This document shows, in pieces, positions 51,599 to 60,278 of a DNA stretch of 64,000 nt. A model generated the notes under the pieces. That model ran no database searches and was not told the origin of the DNA. It saw only the letters and a list, made by a program, of their open reading frames with translations. Numbering within the stretch: the first letter of the stretch is position 1; each line of letters begins with the position of its first letter. The stretch is from Pedobacter sp. MC2016-05 (GTDB lineage Bacteria > Bacteroidota > Bacteroidia > Sphingobacteriales > Sphingobacteriaceae). The stretch covers positions 1-64,000 of the forward strand of contig NZ_JAPIVT010000004.1 in assembly GCF_026239735.1 (NCBI RefSeq), in the 5' to 3' direction. The position numbers and the translations under genes were made by a program.

Positions 51599-54500
51599 TT
51601 AAAATCCAACTCTTAAAGTTAAAGTATATTGTTTTGGTATTGGCAATGCCACACCACCAGCATTTACAAACTCCGGATCTTGTCCGTTCAGCTTCTTATC
51701 TGCATAAAGCAACCATAAATTAGTAGCATTTAAACGTAAGCCTAAGTTTGCTAATCCTAATTTAGCCAGTTTTGCTTTAGGAAAATCGTATCCCAAAGAG
51801 ATATCTTTTAATCTAATAAAATCACCTTTAGCAACATTTGCGGAAGAATAATTGTAAGAATTATAAGCAATACTGTAATCACTGTCATTCCTTAGATATC
51901 TTGTATCTAGAATTACTGGTACGTTAGTTCTTAATTCATCACCAGGAACGGTCCACGCATCAAAGAATTCTCTTGTATTAGCATCCAAATCGGTGTAACC
52001 CGTTCTAAATGCTGGATCTAAACGCACTACGTTCCCGTAAGAATAAGTTACAAAAACATTCAGTTTGAAGTTTTTGTAAGCGAAAATATTTCCAAAACTA
52101 CCTAAATGTGTAGGCTCTAACGTTCCTTCATATTTTAGGAAATCCACTTTATCTCTATTTTGAAGGTAAACTCCTGATACCGTTTCTGTTCCATCATCAT
52201 TGATAAATACCGGAAGACCATCATTTTGTATTCTTACAAAAGGAATTGAAAATAATGAACGAGCTGGGTAACCTTTCAAACCATAACCTGTTCCCGTAAT
52301 ATAATCAATTACCCTAGCGTTATTTTCTGATTCTGTTACCTTATTGGTTGCATGAGTGTATATAAAATTAGCTGTCCACGAAAAATCTCCCTTTTTCAAA
52401 ACTGTACCAGCAATACTTACCTCAATACCGCTAGACTTCATTGCTGCCACATTACCATATTTAGTAATTTCACCACCTAAGCCTTGAGTATTTACAATAC
52501 CTATTAGATCAAAGTTGTTTCTTTTGTACCAATCTACATCTATGGCCAACCTATTTTTAAACAAACCTAAGCTTGCACCTAAGTTTAACTCATGTTTCTT
52601 TTCAAAGGTTAAATCAGAGTTCTCTAAATTATCAATTTGTAAACCTGTTTCTCTATCGCCTGCAGTTGGTCTCCATGGATTATAACTGCTGTATATTGCT
52701 TGTGAATTGGTTACATAGCTTGGCCCTCTGTTAGCTGATAAGCCGTAAGATCCTTTCAAAGACAAATTAGAAAATGGTGTATTTAATTCCTGAAAGAACT
52801 TTTCTTCCATTACATTCCAAAGCCCTGACACACTCCAGGTAGGTAACCACCTGGCTGAAGTTGATCTACCCAAACGGTTTGAGCCTTCATATCTTCCTGT
52901 TGCTTTTATGGTATATCTATTATCGTAAGTATATGCTCCTTCACCAAAAAATGCCACTTCTTTACTTCGGGTATTTCCTACCCTGAAATATTCTGTATTT
53001 TCTTCAGCACCTCTCTTAAACACACGGTAATCAGTAAAGGGAATTTCCCCTAATCCATACTGCAAGCCCCAACCTCTATTCCAATTATTATTTCTCGATA
53101 TCTCACTTAATGTAGATCCACCAACAAAATCAACTGTATGCTTGTCTGCAAATGTCTCATTGTATTGTGCTGTAAGGCGAAAATCATTACTAGTCATTTT
53201 ATAATCAGTACGATTGTAGATACCGCCTGAAGGTAAAATAGATACAGGAACCGCATATAATATACTTGGATCAGTATATAAATATGGATTTGCATCTCTT
53301 ATGATTGTTGTACCCATCGCACGGTATGCCATCGCCTGATTGGATTCATCTTTTATATAATGTTGTTGAGATGTTTGTTGATATCTGGTAGATGCGAGAA
53401 AGCCAAAGTCTAACGTTTTTAAAGCTTTCCATCTTAACTCACCTTGAAATTTAACATCCGCGACATTTACATCCATGTAATTGTTCTCCATCTCTTTTAA
53501 TATATTAAATGGAGCGTAGTTTCTGGTATAGGTTTCGTTCGGATCTAACGTCCTTGATGAGTTTAATGCATAAGAAAAAGGATTGATATCAAAATCACGA
53601 CCAACTGTTCCAAACACCACATCAGTAGATTGCCCCAAAGTACCAGGTGCTCTTTGATCTCTATAAGATCCATTAGAGAGTATGGTTAATTTCAAATTAT
53701 CACGTAAATTATAAGTAGCGTTAAAATTTGCAGTATATCTTTTAAACTTACTTTGCTTAGACCATCCTGGATCAGTGATAGCACTTAAAGAAGAGAAATA
53801 TTGTGCTTTTTCTGTTCCAGAACTCATGCTGATCGAATGATTTTGAGCAATGTTCGTACTGAACAATTCATCAAACCAATCGGTATTTCGGTATTCAGCT
53901 TCTCTTAAATAAGCATTTTTTGCCTCTTGCGTATTTAGTAATTGACCCGAATTAATCAATTGATACATTTTTCCGTAAACTCCGCTATTCGGCGCATTAG
54001 ATACGCTTGAGTTATTCAACCAACCTCTTTGCTCCAACATTTGGTAAACGCCCATTTGTTCTTGAGAGTTCATGATGTTAAAGTTGTTATATGAAGGTAT
54101 TGCACGTGTAGTAAATTCAGAAACATAATTCAATGAATTAACACCCACTCTACCTCTCTTTGTGGTAATTACAATAACCCCGCCCATGCCTTTTGCTCCG
54201 TAAATTGAAGTCGCGGCACCGTCTTTTAAAATCTGAAAAGACTCAATATCATTTGAGTTTAATCCACCTACTGCAGAACTAATTAAAGTCAGTGCGTCAC
54301 CTGACGACAAGGCATCAGAACTTATGTCGGCCACGTCCTCTAAAATAACACCATCAACAACCCAAAGAGGCTTTGAACTACCGTAAATAGAAGTTGCCCC
54401 ACGCACTCTAATTTTAGGCGCTGTACCGAAGGTTCCTGTAGTATTTTGAACAACAACTCCAGCAACTTTTCCATCTAACATCCTACTAGGATCTGGCAAA

Positions 54501-54973
54501 CCACCAATTTCTGCATCCGATACTTTTAATCTTGATGTAGCACCAGTAAATGTTCTTTTATCTACCTGAGTACCCATACCTGTAACTACTACATCATCCA
54601 GCTGACCTGCATCTTCCTGCAAAGAAATATCAATAGTATTTCTTCCGTTAACTATAACATCTACCGTCTTATAACCAATTGATGCAAAAGATAACGTTGC
54701 GCCATCCTGAACAGTTATTTGGTATTGTCCTTGACTATTTGTTGATATTGCGTTGGAAGCCCCTTTCTCTTTCACACTTACACCTGGCAAGGGCGATCCG
54801 TCTTTTTTGTCTCGAACAGTACCTTTTACTGTGATAACTCTTTCTGATTTGATAAGCTTAGTGCCGTCTTTCATCATGGACCTTGCTTCTAATGAGGGAA
54901 GAAAGGTACAGCAAAAGAGCCCCAAAAGGCAATAGCTGATTCTCCCTACATGTTTTTTGTAGATTTTCTTCAT
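51599..54973 (-). CDS. SusC/RagA-family TonB-linked outer membrane receptor
   Basis: 1124 residues. Signal peptide to about residue 30, a CarboxypepD_reg-like domain at about 47-125 (VKGTVRDKKDGSPLPGVSV), the signature LDDVVVTGMGTQ at about 129-140, plug domain (GKVAGVVVQNT, IRVRGATS) and a 22-stranded-type beta-barrel ending TLTLRVGF. It imports a bound nutrient using TonB energy. First gene of a four-gene operon. There is no extra N-terminal signalling domain and no ECF sigma/anti-sigma pair in the window, so regulation is not obvious. The substrate is unknown. Confidence 0.95.
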   Translation of the reverse strand: MKKIYKKHVGRISYCLLGLFCCTFLPSLEARSMMKDGTKLIKSERVITVKGTVRDKKDGSPLPGVSVKEKGASNAISTNSQGQYQITVQDGATLSFASIGYKTVDVIVNGRNTIDISLQEDAGQLDDVVVTGMGTQVDKRTFTGATSRLKVSDAEIGGLPDPSRMLDGKVAGVVVQNTTGTFGTAPKIRVRGATSIYGSSKPLWVVDGVILEDVADISSDALSSGDALTLISSAVGGLNSNDIESFQILKDGAATSIYGAKGMGGVIVITTKRGRVGVNSLNYVSEFTTRAIPSYNNFNIMNSQEQMGVYQMLEQRGWLNNSSVSNAPNSGVYGKMYQLINSGQLLNTQEAKNAYLREAEYRNTDWFDELFSTNIAQNHSISMSSGTEKAQYFSSLSAITDPGWSKQSKFKRYTANFNATYNLRDNLKLTILSNGSYRDQRAPGTLGQSTDVVFGTVGRDFDINPFSYALNSSRTLDPNETYTRNYAPFNILKEMENNYMDVNVADVKFQGELRWKALKTLDFGFLASTRYQQTSQQHYIKDESNQAMAYRAMGTTIIRDANPYLYTDPSILYAVPVSILPSGGIYNRTDYKMTSNDFRLTAQYNETFADKHTVDFVGGSTLSEISRNNNWNRGWGLQYGLGEIPFTDYRVFKRGAEENTEYFRVGNTRSKEVAFFGEGAYTYDNRYTIKATGRYEGSNRLGRSTSARWLPTWSVSGLWNVMEEKFFQELNTPFSNLSLKGSYGLSANRGPSYVTNSQAIYSSYNPWRPTAGDRETGLQIDNLENSDLTFEKKHELNLGASLGLFKNRLAIDVDWYKRNNFDLIGIVNTQGLGGEITKYGNVAAMKSSGIEVSIAGTVLKKGDFSWTANFIYTHATNKVTESENNARVIDYITGTGYGLKGYPARSLFSIPFVRIQNDGLPVFINDDGTETVSGVYLQNRDKVDFLKYEGTLEPTHLGSFGNIFAYKNFKLNVFVTYSYGNVVRLDPAFRTGYTDLDANTREFFDAWTVPGDELRTNVPVILDTRYLRNDSDYSIAYNSYNYSSANVAKGDFIRLKDISLGYDFPKAKLAKLGLANLGLRLNATNLWLLYADKKLNGQDPEFVNAGGVALPIPKQYTLTLRVGF

Positions 54974-55225
54974 AGAAATTAATTGATTAGTTTATTTAAG
55001 TTTTTAATGCGAAACACCTTCAGTCTTCACAAAAAGCGAAAACAAGGAATTTATAATTAATAGTTTGTTTGTTTGTAAAAATTATTTGGGGATAATTTTT
55101 ACTAATATAAAAATTATTTAACAAAAAAGTACTTTTTATAATAAATACAGAATTTCTAAATAGTATCGAAATGCAACGGAAGTTAAGAATGAAGGTGCAG
55201 GATTAATTGGGCAAAATATATAAAA

Positions 55226-55762
55226 CTAGCTGTAATAAGGTGATATCATCAAATAAACGATTACCCCGGTTACAGCAACATACAGCCACATTGGAAAAGT
55301 AATCCTTGCAATTTTTCTATGCTTGTCAAAATGTTCGGCCAGTGCCCTAACGAAAGTAACTAATACAAAAGGAATGATAATTACCGACAGGCAAATATGA
55401 GTGATGAGAATAAAATAATAGATGTATTTAATAGCGCCCTCACCTCCAAATTTTGTCGAATCAGCTGTCATGTGATAAGCCACATACATCCCTAAGAAAC
55501 CTACAGATAAGCCAATGGCTACTTTCATCAGGTTTTCATGAAGCTTTTGTTTGCCGTTTTTTATTGCCCAAACCGCAATTACCAATACAATGGCCGTTAT
55601 CCCGTTTATGGTGGCGTAAATTGGCGGCAAAAAAGATAATGGCTTTACATCGTAACCAAGTTTCCTTAAGTTAACTCCAAATAACAATGCAACTACCAAA
55701 GGTATGGCGATTGACAATACAACAATCCACTTATTATATTTCGTTTCAACTGATGACTTCAT
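55226..55762 (-). CDS. DUF420 membrane protein
   Basis: 178 residues with five predicted membrane helices and conserved-looking histidines (LHENLM, VAYHMT, LITHIC, FDKHRKIAR), the pattern of DUF420 proteins found beside cytochrome oxidase genes; they are thought to help assembly, but the mechanism is not known. Last gene of the oxidase operon. Confidence 0.85.
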   Translation of the reverse strand: MKSSVETKYNKWIVVLSIAIPLVVALLFGVNLRKLGYDVKPLSFLPPIYATINGITAIVLVIAVWAIKNGKQKLHENLMKVAIGLSVGFLGMYVAYHMTADSTKFGGEGAIKYIYYFILITHICLSVIIIPFVLVTFVRALAEHFDKHRKIARITFPMWLYVAVTGVIVYLMISPYYS

Positions 55763-55820
55763 TTCTACTTGTGCCCTTAAATACTTTTTACTTTAAACTT
55801 TTCACTTTCAACTTTTCAAC

Positions 55821-56516
55821 CTACCTGCCATCCTTTAAATTGCGTAGATATTCTGCTATAAGCACTTTTATTTCGTCCTCTAACCTACTTTTAGCTTCGG
55901 GATTATCAATTTCATACATGCCTCTAATTCGATGTTGAACATCTATCAATAATATTTTGTTACCAAATATGAAATTGGGTATCTCCTTTGATTCATCTTT
56001 AATTACATCAAGTAAAAGCCCTTTTCGGATTAAAGGATAGGTTGTTGCTGTATCTCCGGTAAGCAAATCCCACTTACCAGGCTTGGCCTGAAATTGATTG
56101 GCGTAATCAAAAACTTTGTTTTTATCATTTGGATTTACAGAGATACTTAAAAAGCGGACAAGTGGCTTTTTGGTGTAACCAGCTGACAACTGACTGATGT
56201 ATTTAGCCACATCTTTACTCATCGCATCAGCAAAGAAAAGATTGAGAACAATTATTTTATCCTTTACAGAACCTAGATCAATAATTGCACCTTGTTGATT
56301 GACGAGGCTAAAATCAGGAATTTGGTGATAAATGGTATCTGGAATTTTCTTCCCTTTCACGGAATGAAACGTAGATGCTACTACCTTTTCCCCGAAGATG
56401 GGCAAGCTCTTATACCTGTTTTTAGCAAACTGTGGCAATAAGTAAAAAAACAAAAATCCTGGTATAGCCAATATGCTTACCAGGATTAATACCTTTTTAA
56501 TTGGGCTTCTTTTCAT
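55821..56516 (-). CDS. Sco1/SenC-like protein lacking the CxxxC copper motif
   Basis: 231 residues: one N-terminal membrane anchor (about 8-28), then a thioredoxin-like domain. The start IPDFSLVNQQGAIIDLGSVKDK and the end IDVQHRIRGMYE align in style with Sco proteins that deliver copper to subunit II. But where the family has FFxxCPxxCP there is LFFADAMSKDVAK, so both copper-binding Cys (expected near positions 97 and 101) are Asp and Lys. Its ATG overlaps the subunit IV stop codon by one base (TAATG). It may be a structural or regulatory paralogue; a normal Sco could lie elsewhere. Confidence 0.82.
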   Translation of the reverse strand: MKRSPIKKVLILVSILAIPGFLFFYLLPQFAKNRYKSLPIFGEKVVASTFHSVKGKKIPDTIYHQIPDFSLVNQQGAIIDLGSVKDKIIVLNLFFADAMSKDVAKYISQLSAGYTKKPLVRFLSISVNPNDKNKVFDYANQFQAKPGKWDLLTGDTATTYPLIRKGLLLDVIKDESKEIPNFIFGNKILLIDVQHRIRGMYEIDNPEAKSRLEDEIKVLIAEYLRNLKDGR

Positions 56517-56872
56517 TAATGGTTCATCATGTGGATGTTAAGAAATCCACCTTCAATTAACATTAAAACGATGAAGTAAATAATGAAAATGAACGAAACG
56601 GTAAGCGAAAGCTGAAGTCCTAATTTTTCATACTTTAAGTGCATAAAGTAAGCCACTATATAAAATGCTTTTAATAAAGTTAATGCAATATATACAAAGT
56701 TACCTACCCCATGAGAGATATAGCCTTTAGGCAAAATCACCAACGCGATAATAAATTCAATTACCGTAATCAGTAATAAGATACCAAATACCTGCCAAAT
56801 TTTTCTTTTGCTTAGGCCTGCATGTTCTTCGTGTTCGTGTCCTTCTGTTGTATGTGAATGATGCTCTGACAT
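56516..56872 (-). CDS. ctaF: Cytochrome c oxidase subunit IV-like protein
   Basis: 118 residues. A His-rich N-terminal tail (HHSHTTEGHEHEEH), then three membrane helices (about 28-48, 56-78 and 88-108), as in bacterial subunit IV (CyoD/CtaF) proteins. In order between subunit III and the Sco-like gene. Probably helps assembly of the CuB centre. The His-rich tail may bind metal but this is unproven. Confidence 0.85.
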   Translation of the reverse strand: MSEHHSHTTEGHEHEEHAGLSKRKIWQVFGILLLITVIEFIIALVILPKGYISHGVGNFVYIALTLLKAFYIVAYFMHLKYEKLGLQLSLTVSFIFIIYFIVLMLIEGGFLNIHMMNH

Positions 56873-56896
56873 GATAATATTTTTAGATATGATAAA

Positions 56897-57604
56897 TTAA
56901 ACCAAATAGAAGAATGTAAATACAAACACCCAAACTAAATCTACAAAGTGCCAGTACAAACCAACCTTTTCAACCATTAAATAGTGACCTCTTTTTTCGA
57001 AAGTTCCGTTAATAGTCATGATTAAGATAATGATATTGATTAACACACCACTAAATACATGGAAACCGTGGAAACCTGTAATAGTAAAGAAAAGGTTTGA
57101 AAACTGTTGTGCTGCTACCAAAGAAACATCACCAGAAAACAAATGTTTTAATTCTTCTGCTGATGGTATTTTTCCCCATCCAAATCCTTCATGGAATAAG
57201 TGAGTCCATTCTAATGCCTGACAGCCTAGGAACATAAAACCACCAATAATAGTAGCCACCATCCACCAGATCACTTCTTTTTTAGAACGTCTGTGTCCTG
57301 CTTCTACGGCTAATACCATCGTTACAGAACTCATGATTAAAATGAAGGTCATGATACCCACAAATACTAATGGATAACCACTATCTGCAAGACCAGGTAC
57401 GGATTGGAAAACCAAATCAGGATCTGGCCATGTTAATTTTGAAAAACGCTGAGCGCCATAATAGATCAATAGCGATGAAAAAGTAAAAGCATCTGACAAA
57501 AGGAAAAACCACATCATGATTTTACCATATTCTACCGACCACGGAGAACGACCACCATTCCATGGTCCGGTTTTAACTTGATCTAATTGTGATACTGAAT
57601 TCAT
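56897..57604 (-). CDS. ctaE: Cytochrome c oxidase subunit III
   Basis: 235 residues with about six to seven membrane helices and the subunit III signature FFTITGFHGFHVFSGV and LVEKVGLYWHFVDLVWVFVF in part. Part of the terminal oxidase operon. A second subunit III-like protein (57636-58214) precedes it. Confidence 0.93.
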   Translation of the reverse strand: MNSVSQLDQVKTGPWNGGRSPWSVEYGKIMMWFFLLSDAFTFSSLLIYYGAQRFSKLTWPDPDLVFQSVPGLADSGYPLVFVGIMTFILIMSSVTMVLAVEAGHRRSKKEVIWWMVATIIGGFMFLGCQALEWTHLFHEGFGWGKIPSAEELKHLFSGDVSLVAAQQFSNLFFTITGFHGFHVFSGVLINIIILIMTINGTFEKRGHYLMVEKVGLYWHFVDLVWVFVFTFFYLV

Positions 57605-57635
57605 TTGGAAATAGTATAATAGTTTGTTAACAAAT

Positions 57636-58214
57636 TTAACGGTTCAAAAGTAAAAAAACATACAGATATATCCATAATATATCTATAAAATGCCAAAAAA
57701 TAGATGCGATTTCCATGCGATATTGGCTTTTCGCTAATGGAATATTTCTGTAGCTCCCCACTAAAGCACTAATTATTAAAAAAGCGCCAGCTATAATGTG
57801 TAGCAGGTGAATAAAACTCACCACATAAATAAACGAAATTGCTGCATTATTACCTACGAGGGTTGCACCTGTTTTGATCATACTGCCCCATGCATTAAAC
57901 TGCATTACACCGAAAGCAATAGCCAATAGCACAGTTACCAAAAGCAAATTTCTTTGTAACTTGAAATTTAATTTACGCAACGCCCTAGATGCTAAGAAAA
58001 GCGTAATACTACTGGCGATAATCACCAGACTAGAATAGATAAAGGCATCGGGCAAAACCAAACCATGCCCTTTTCCTTTTGATGCAGAAAACACAAGATA
58101 ATAACTTGTGAAACCACCAAACATAATTGTTGATGATACTACAAATAACCATACTATAAATTTTCTTGGCTTTGGATCAAATGTATCTTGGATATTTTCC
58201 ATTGTTAGAACCAT
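57636..58214 (-). CDS. Second heme-copper oxidase subunit III-like protein
   Basis: 192 residues with five membrane helices and the same family core (FIYVVSFIHLLHIIAGAFL; IFWHFIDILWIYLYVFL) as the neighbour but shorter at the N terminus. Two tandem subunit III-like genes are usual in Bacteroidota oxidase operons. The division of labour is unknown. Four bases separate it from the heme O synthase gene. Confidence 0.9.
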   Translation of the reverse strand: MVLTMENIQDTFDPKPRKFIVWLFVVSSTIMFGGFTSYYLVFSASKGKGHGLVLPDAFIYSSLVIIASSITLFLASRALRKLNFKLQRNLLLVTVLLAIAFGVMQFNAWGSMIKTGATLVGNNAAISFIYVVSFIHLLHIIAGAFLIISALVGSYRNIPLAKSQYRMEIASIFWHFIDILWIYLYVFLLLNR

Positions 58215-58217
58215 AAA

Positions 58218-59126
58218 TTATTTTGCTATAAAATTTAATAATAAACCCAACTGTACGGCAGGGATGTAAAAAAACGAACAGAACATTACTTTTTTTGCAT
58301 CAACTAATTCTCTGTTTAATAAAAGTTTTAAAGCCAACCAGCTAAAAATAAGCCCGGCTATTAGCGATAAACCAGCAATGTAACAACCACCGAAACCGTA
58401 AAAGGTCGGCAATAAACTTACCGGAATCAAAATTAACGTACTTACAAAAGTTAATAAAGCTGTAGCCTTATCGCGTTTTTTAGTGGGTAAAAGTCTGAAA
58501 CCAGCTTTTTTGTAATCATCATCCAACACCCATGCAATTGCCCAAAAATGTGGAAACTGCCAAACGAACTGGATTAAAAATAATATTCCTGCGATGTAAT
58601 AATCAATTTCATGAAACATTTCTGCTTTCAAACTTCCGAATGCTGCCAGGTAACCGATAAGTGGTGGCAATGCACCAGGTATAGCTCCAACAAAAACCGC
58701 AATCGGTGATTTACGTTTCAAAGGTGTATAAGCAAAAGCATAAAGCAAAATCGAAAATACTGACAATAGCCCGGTCTCGAGGTTAAGTCTTCCAAGTAGC
58801 CACGTTCCTACGAAAGCCATAAACACGCCCAAAATTAAGCCCTGTCCGGTTGTCATTCTCCCTGCAGGCATTGGTCTATCTTTGGTACGAGACATCAGCT
58901 TATCTAAGTCTTTCTCAATAATTTCATTGAAACAGTTTGCGGCTGCTGTTACCAAAAACCCACCAGCAATCAAAATGCCCCAATTTCCCCAATCAATAGA
59001 TGGAATATGGCCTCTGCCTACTTGCATTTTCTGACCGATCAAAAATGATATCGATGCAGAAAATACTACCGTAAACGATAGCCTGAACTTGATAAGTTTA
59101 GAAAAATCAGAAATAACTTGTTTCAA
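58218..59126 (-). CDS. ctaB: Protoheme IX farnesyltransferase (heme O synthase)
   Basis: 302-residue UbiA-family membrane enzyme that adds a farnesyl group to heme B. The prenyl-diphosphate site is NCFNEIIEKDLDKLMSRTKDRP (first part; about residues 63-84), with a second Asp-rich loop near WVLDDDYKKAGFRLLP. Nine membrane helices expected. Sits before the heme A synthase gene, which uses its product. Confidence 0.95.
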   Translation of the reverse strand: MKQVISDFSKLIKFRLSFTVVFSASISFLIGQKMQVGRGHIPSIDWGNWGILIAGGFLVTAAANCFNEIIEKDLDKLMSRTKDRPMPAGRMTTGQGLILGVFMAFVGTWLLGRLNLETGLLSVFSILLYAFAYTPLKRKSPIAVFVGAIPGALPPLIGYLAAFGSLKAEMFHEIDYYIAGILFLIQFVWQFPHFWAIAWVLDDDYKKAGFRLLPTKKRDKATALLTFVSTLILIPVSLLPTFYGFGGCYIAGLSLIAGLIFSWLALKLLLNRELVDAKKVMFCSFFYIPAVQLGLLLNFIAK

Positions 59127-59137
59127 TTCTCTTTTTA

Positions 59138-60196
59138 TTATTGCTTATAAGTACTTGTACGGTAAACCAGCAAGTACAAATAAAATTGTAAACTAAATAG
59201 CAGCGTAGAAAACAAAATGTGTATGGCTTGCGCTGCCGGTGGAAATGCGATATAAGCTAAAGCAAAACCACTTAAAATTTGTATGAGAAGCGTGATTAAA
59301 ATAAAACGGGCAGTTAATAATGGGGCTGCTTTTCCGCTAAAGCGATCAATAACCATTTTATAAACGATCGCATTTGCAACCACTACTAATATGGCCAAGT
59401 CACGATGATATGAAAAAACAGAACCCACTCTTGCTATCCAACTTCCTCTGAAATTGTATGAGAGTGATTTAGCAATTACATCCACCGACTCTCTTACCTC
59501 AGTACCTAATATGATTTGAACAACACTAACAATCAAGGTGAAAAGCAAAAATCCTTTTAGCCATAATATGCGGTACATAATTACGGATTGTGGTTTGTTC
59601 AGCTGTTTCGCATAGTTATAAGTATATATGGAAATGGCTAAAATTACAATGGCCAATAACATGTGTACGGTAACTACCCACTGTGCCAGGTTAGTCGAAA
59701 CCACAATAGAACCCAGCCAGGCTTGATATCCCACCACTAAAATATTCAGGATACTTAAAAAAATGATCCTCTTTGCTGATTTCCTATAGGTAAAAGAATA
59801 CACCGCTGTTAAAAGCAAAAATATTCCTGCAACAACTCCCGTTAAACGGTTAATATATTCTACCCAAGTTTTTGCCGGATTAAATTCTTCAGGCAGTGTA
59901 ATACTTTTATCATTCCTGATGCTATCTGCCAATTCAACTTTGCCCATACTTTCTAGGTATTTAGCAAATTTTTCATTCTTTTTTAACCTTCCGGCAACAT
60001 ACTTCTCTTTATAATCTGCAGGAAGCTGAGATACATCAGTAGGTGGAACATAACGGTCAAAACATTTTGGCCAATCAGGACAACCCATACCCGAGCCAGT
60101 ACTGCGAACAATACCGCCGGCAAGTATAACCAATAGTGTAACTATGATGGTTATGAAATTGATCCTAATAAAACGTTGTTCTGATCTGCTGACCAT
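59138..60196 (-). CDS. ctaA: Heme A synthase (CtaA/COX15)
   Basis: 352 residues, about eight membrane helices, converting heme O to heme A. The N-terminal extracytoplasmic loop has GSGMGCPDWPKCF with the Cys pair C39/C45, and conserved His-containing helices include WVEYINRLTGVVAG, VVTVHMLLA, HRDLAILV and AIHILFSTLLF. It lies between subunit I and heme O synthase genes. Confidence 0.93.
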   Translation of the reverse strand: MVSRSEQRFIRINFITIIVTLLVILAGGIVRSTGSGMGCPDWPKCFDRYVPPTDVSQLPADYKEKYVAGRLKKNEKFAKYLESMGKVELADSIRNDKSITLPEEFNPAKTWVEYINRLTGVVAGIFLLLTAVYSFTYRKSAKRIIFLSILNILVVGYQAWLGSIVVSTNLAQWVVTVHMLLAIVILAISIYTYNYAKQLNKPQSVIMYRILWLKGFLLFTLIVSVVQIILGTEVRESVDVIAKSLSYNFRGSWIARVGSVFSYHRDLAILVVVANAIVYKMVIDRFSGKAAPLLTARFILITLLIQILSGFALAYIAFPPAAQAIHILFSTLLFSLQFYLYLLVYRTSTYKQ

Positions 60197-60210
60197 ATAT
60201 CTTTTAAGAT

Positions 60211-60258
60211 GAAAAGGGTATCCGGATAAGCAGAAACTTAATCAGATACCCCTTTTAA
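60211..60258 (-). terminator. Hairpin after the subunit I gene
   Basis: Minus-strand stem AAAAGGGGTATC / GATACCCTTTT with a long loop lies between subunit I and ctaA. It may be a partial terminator or RNA-processing site that lowers expression of the assembly genes relative to the catalytic subunits. Confidence 0.6.
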
Positions 60259-60278
60259 AATTGTATTAAAGCTAAAAG

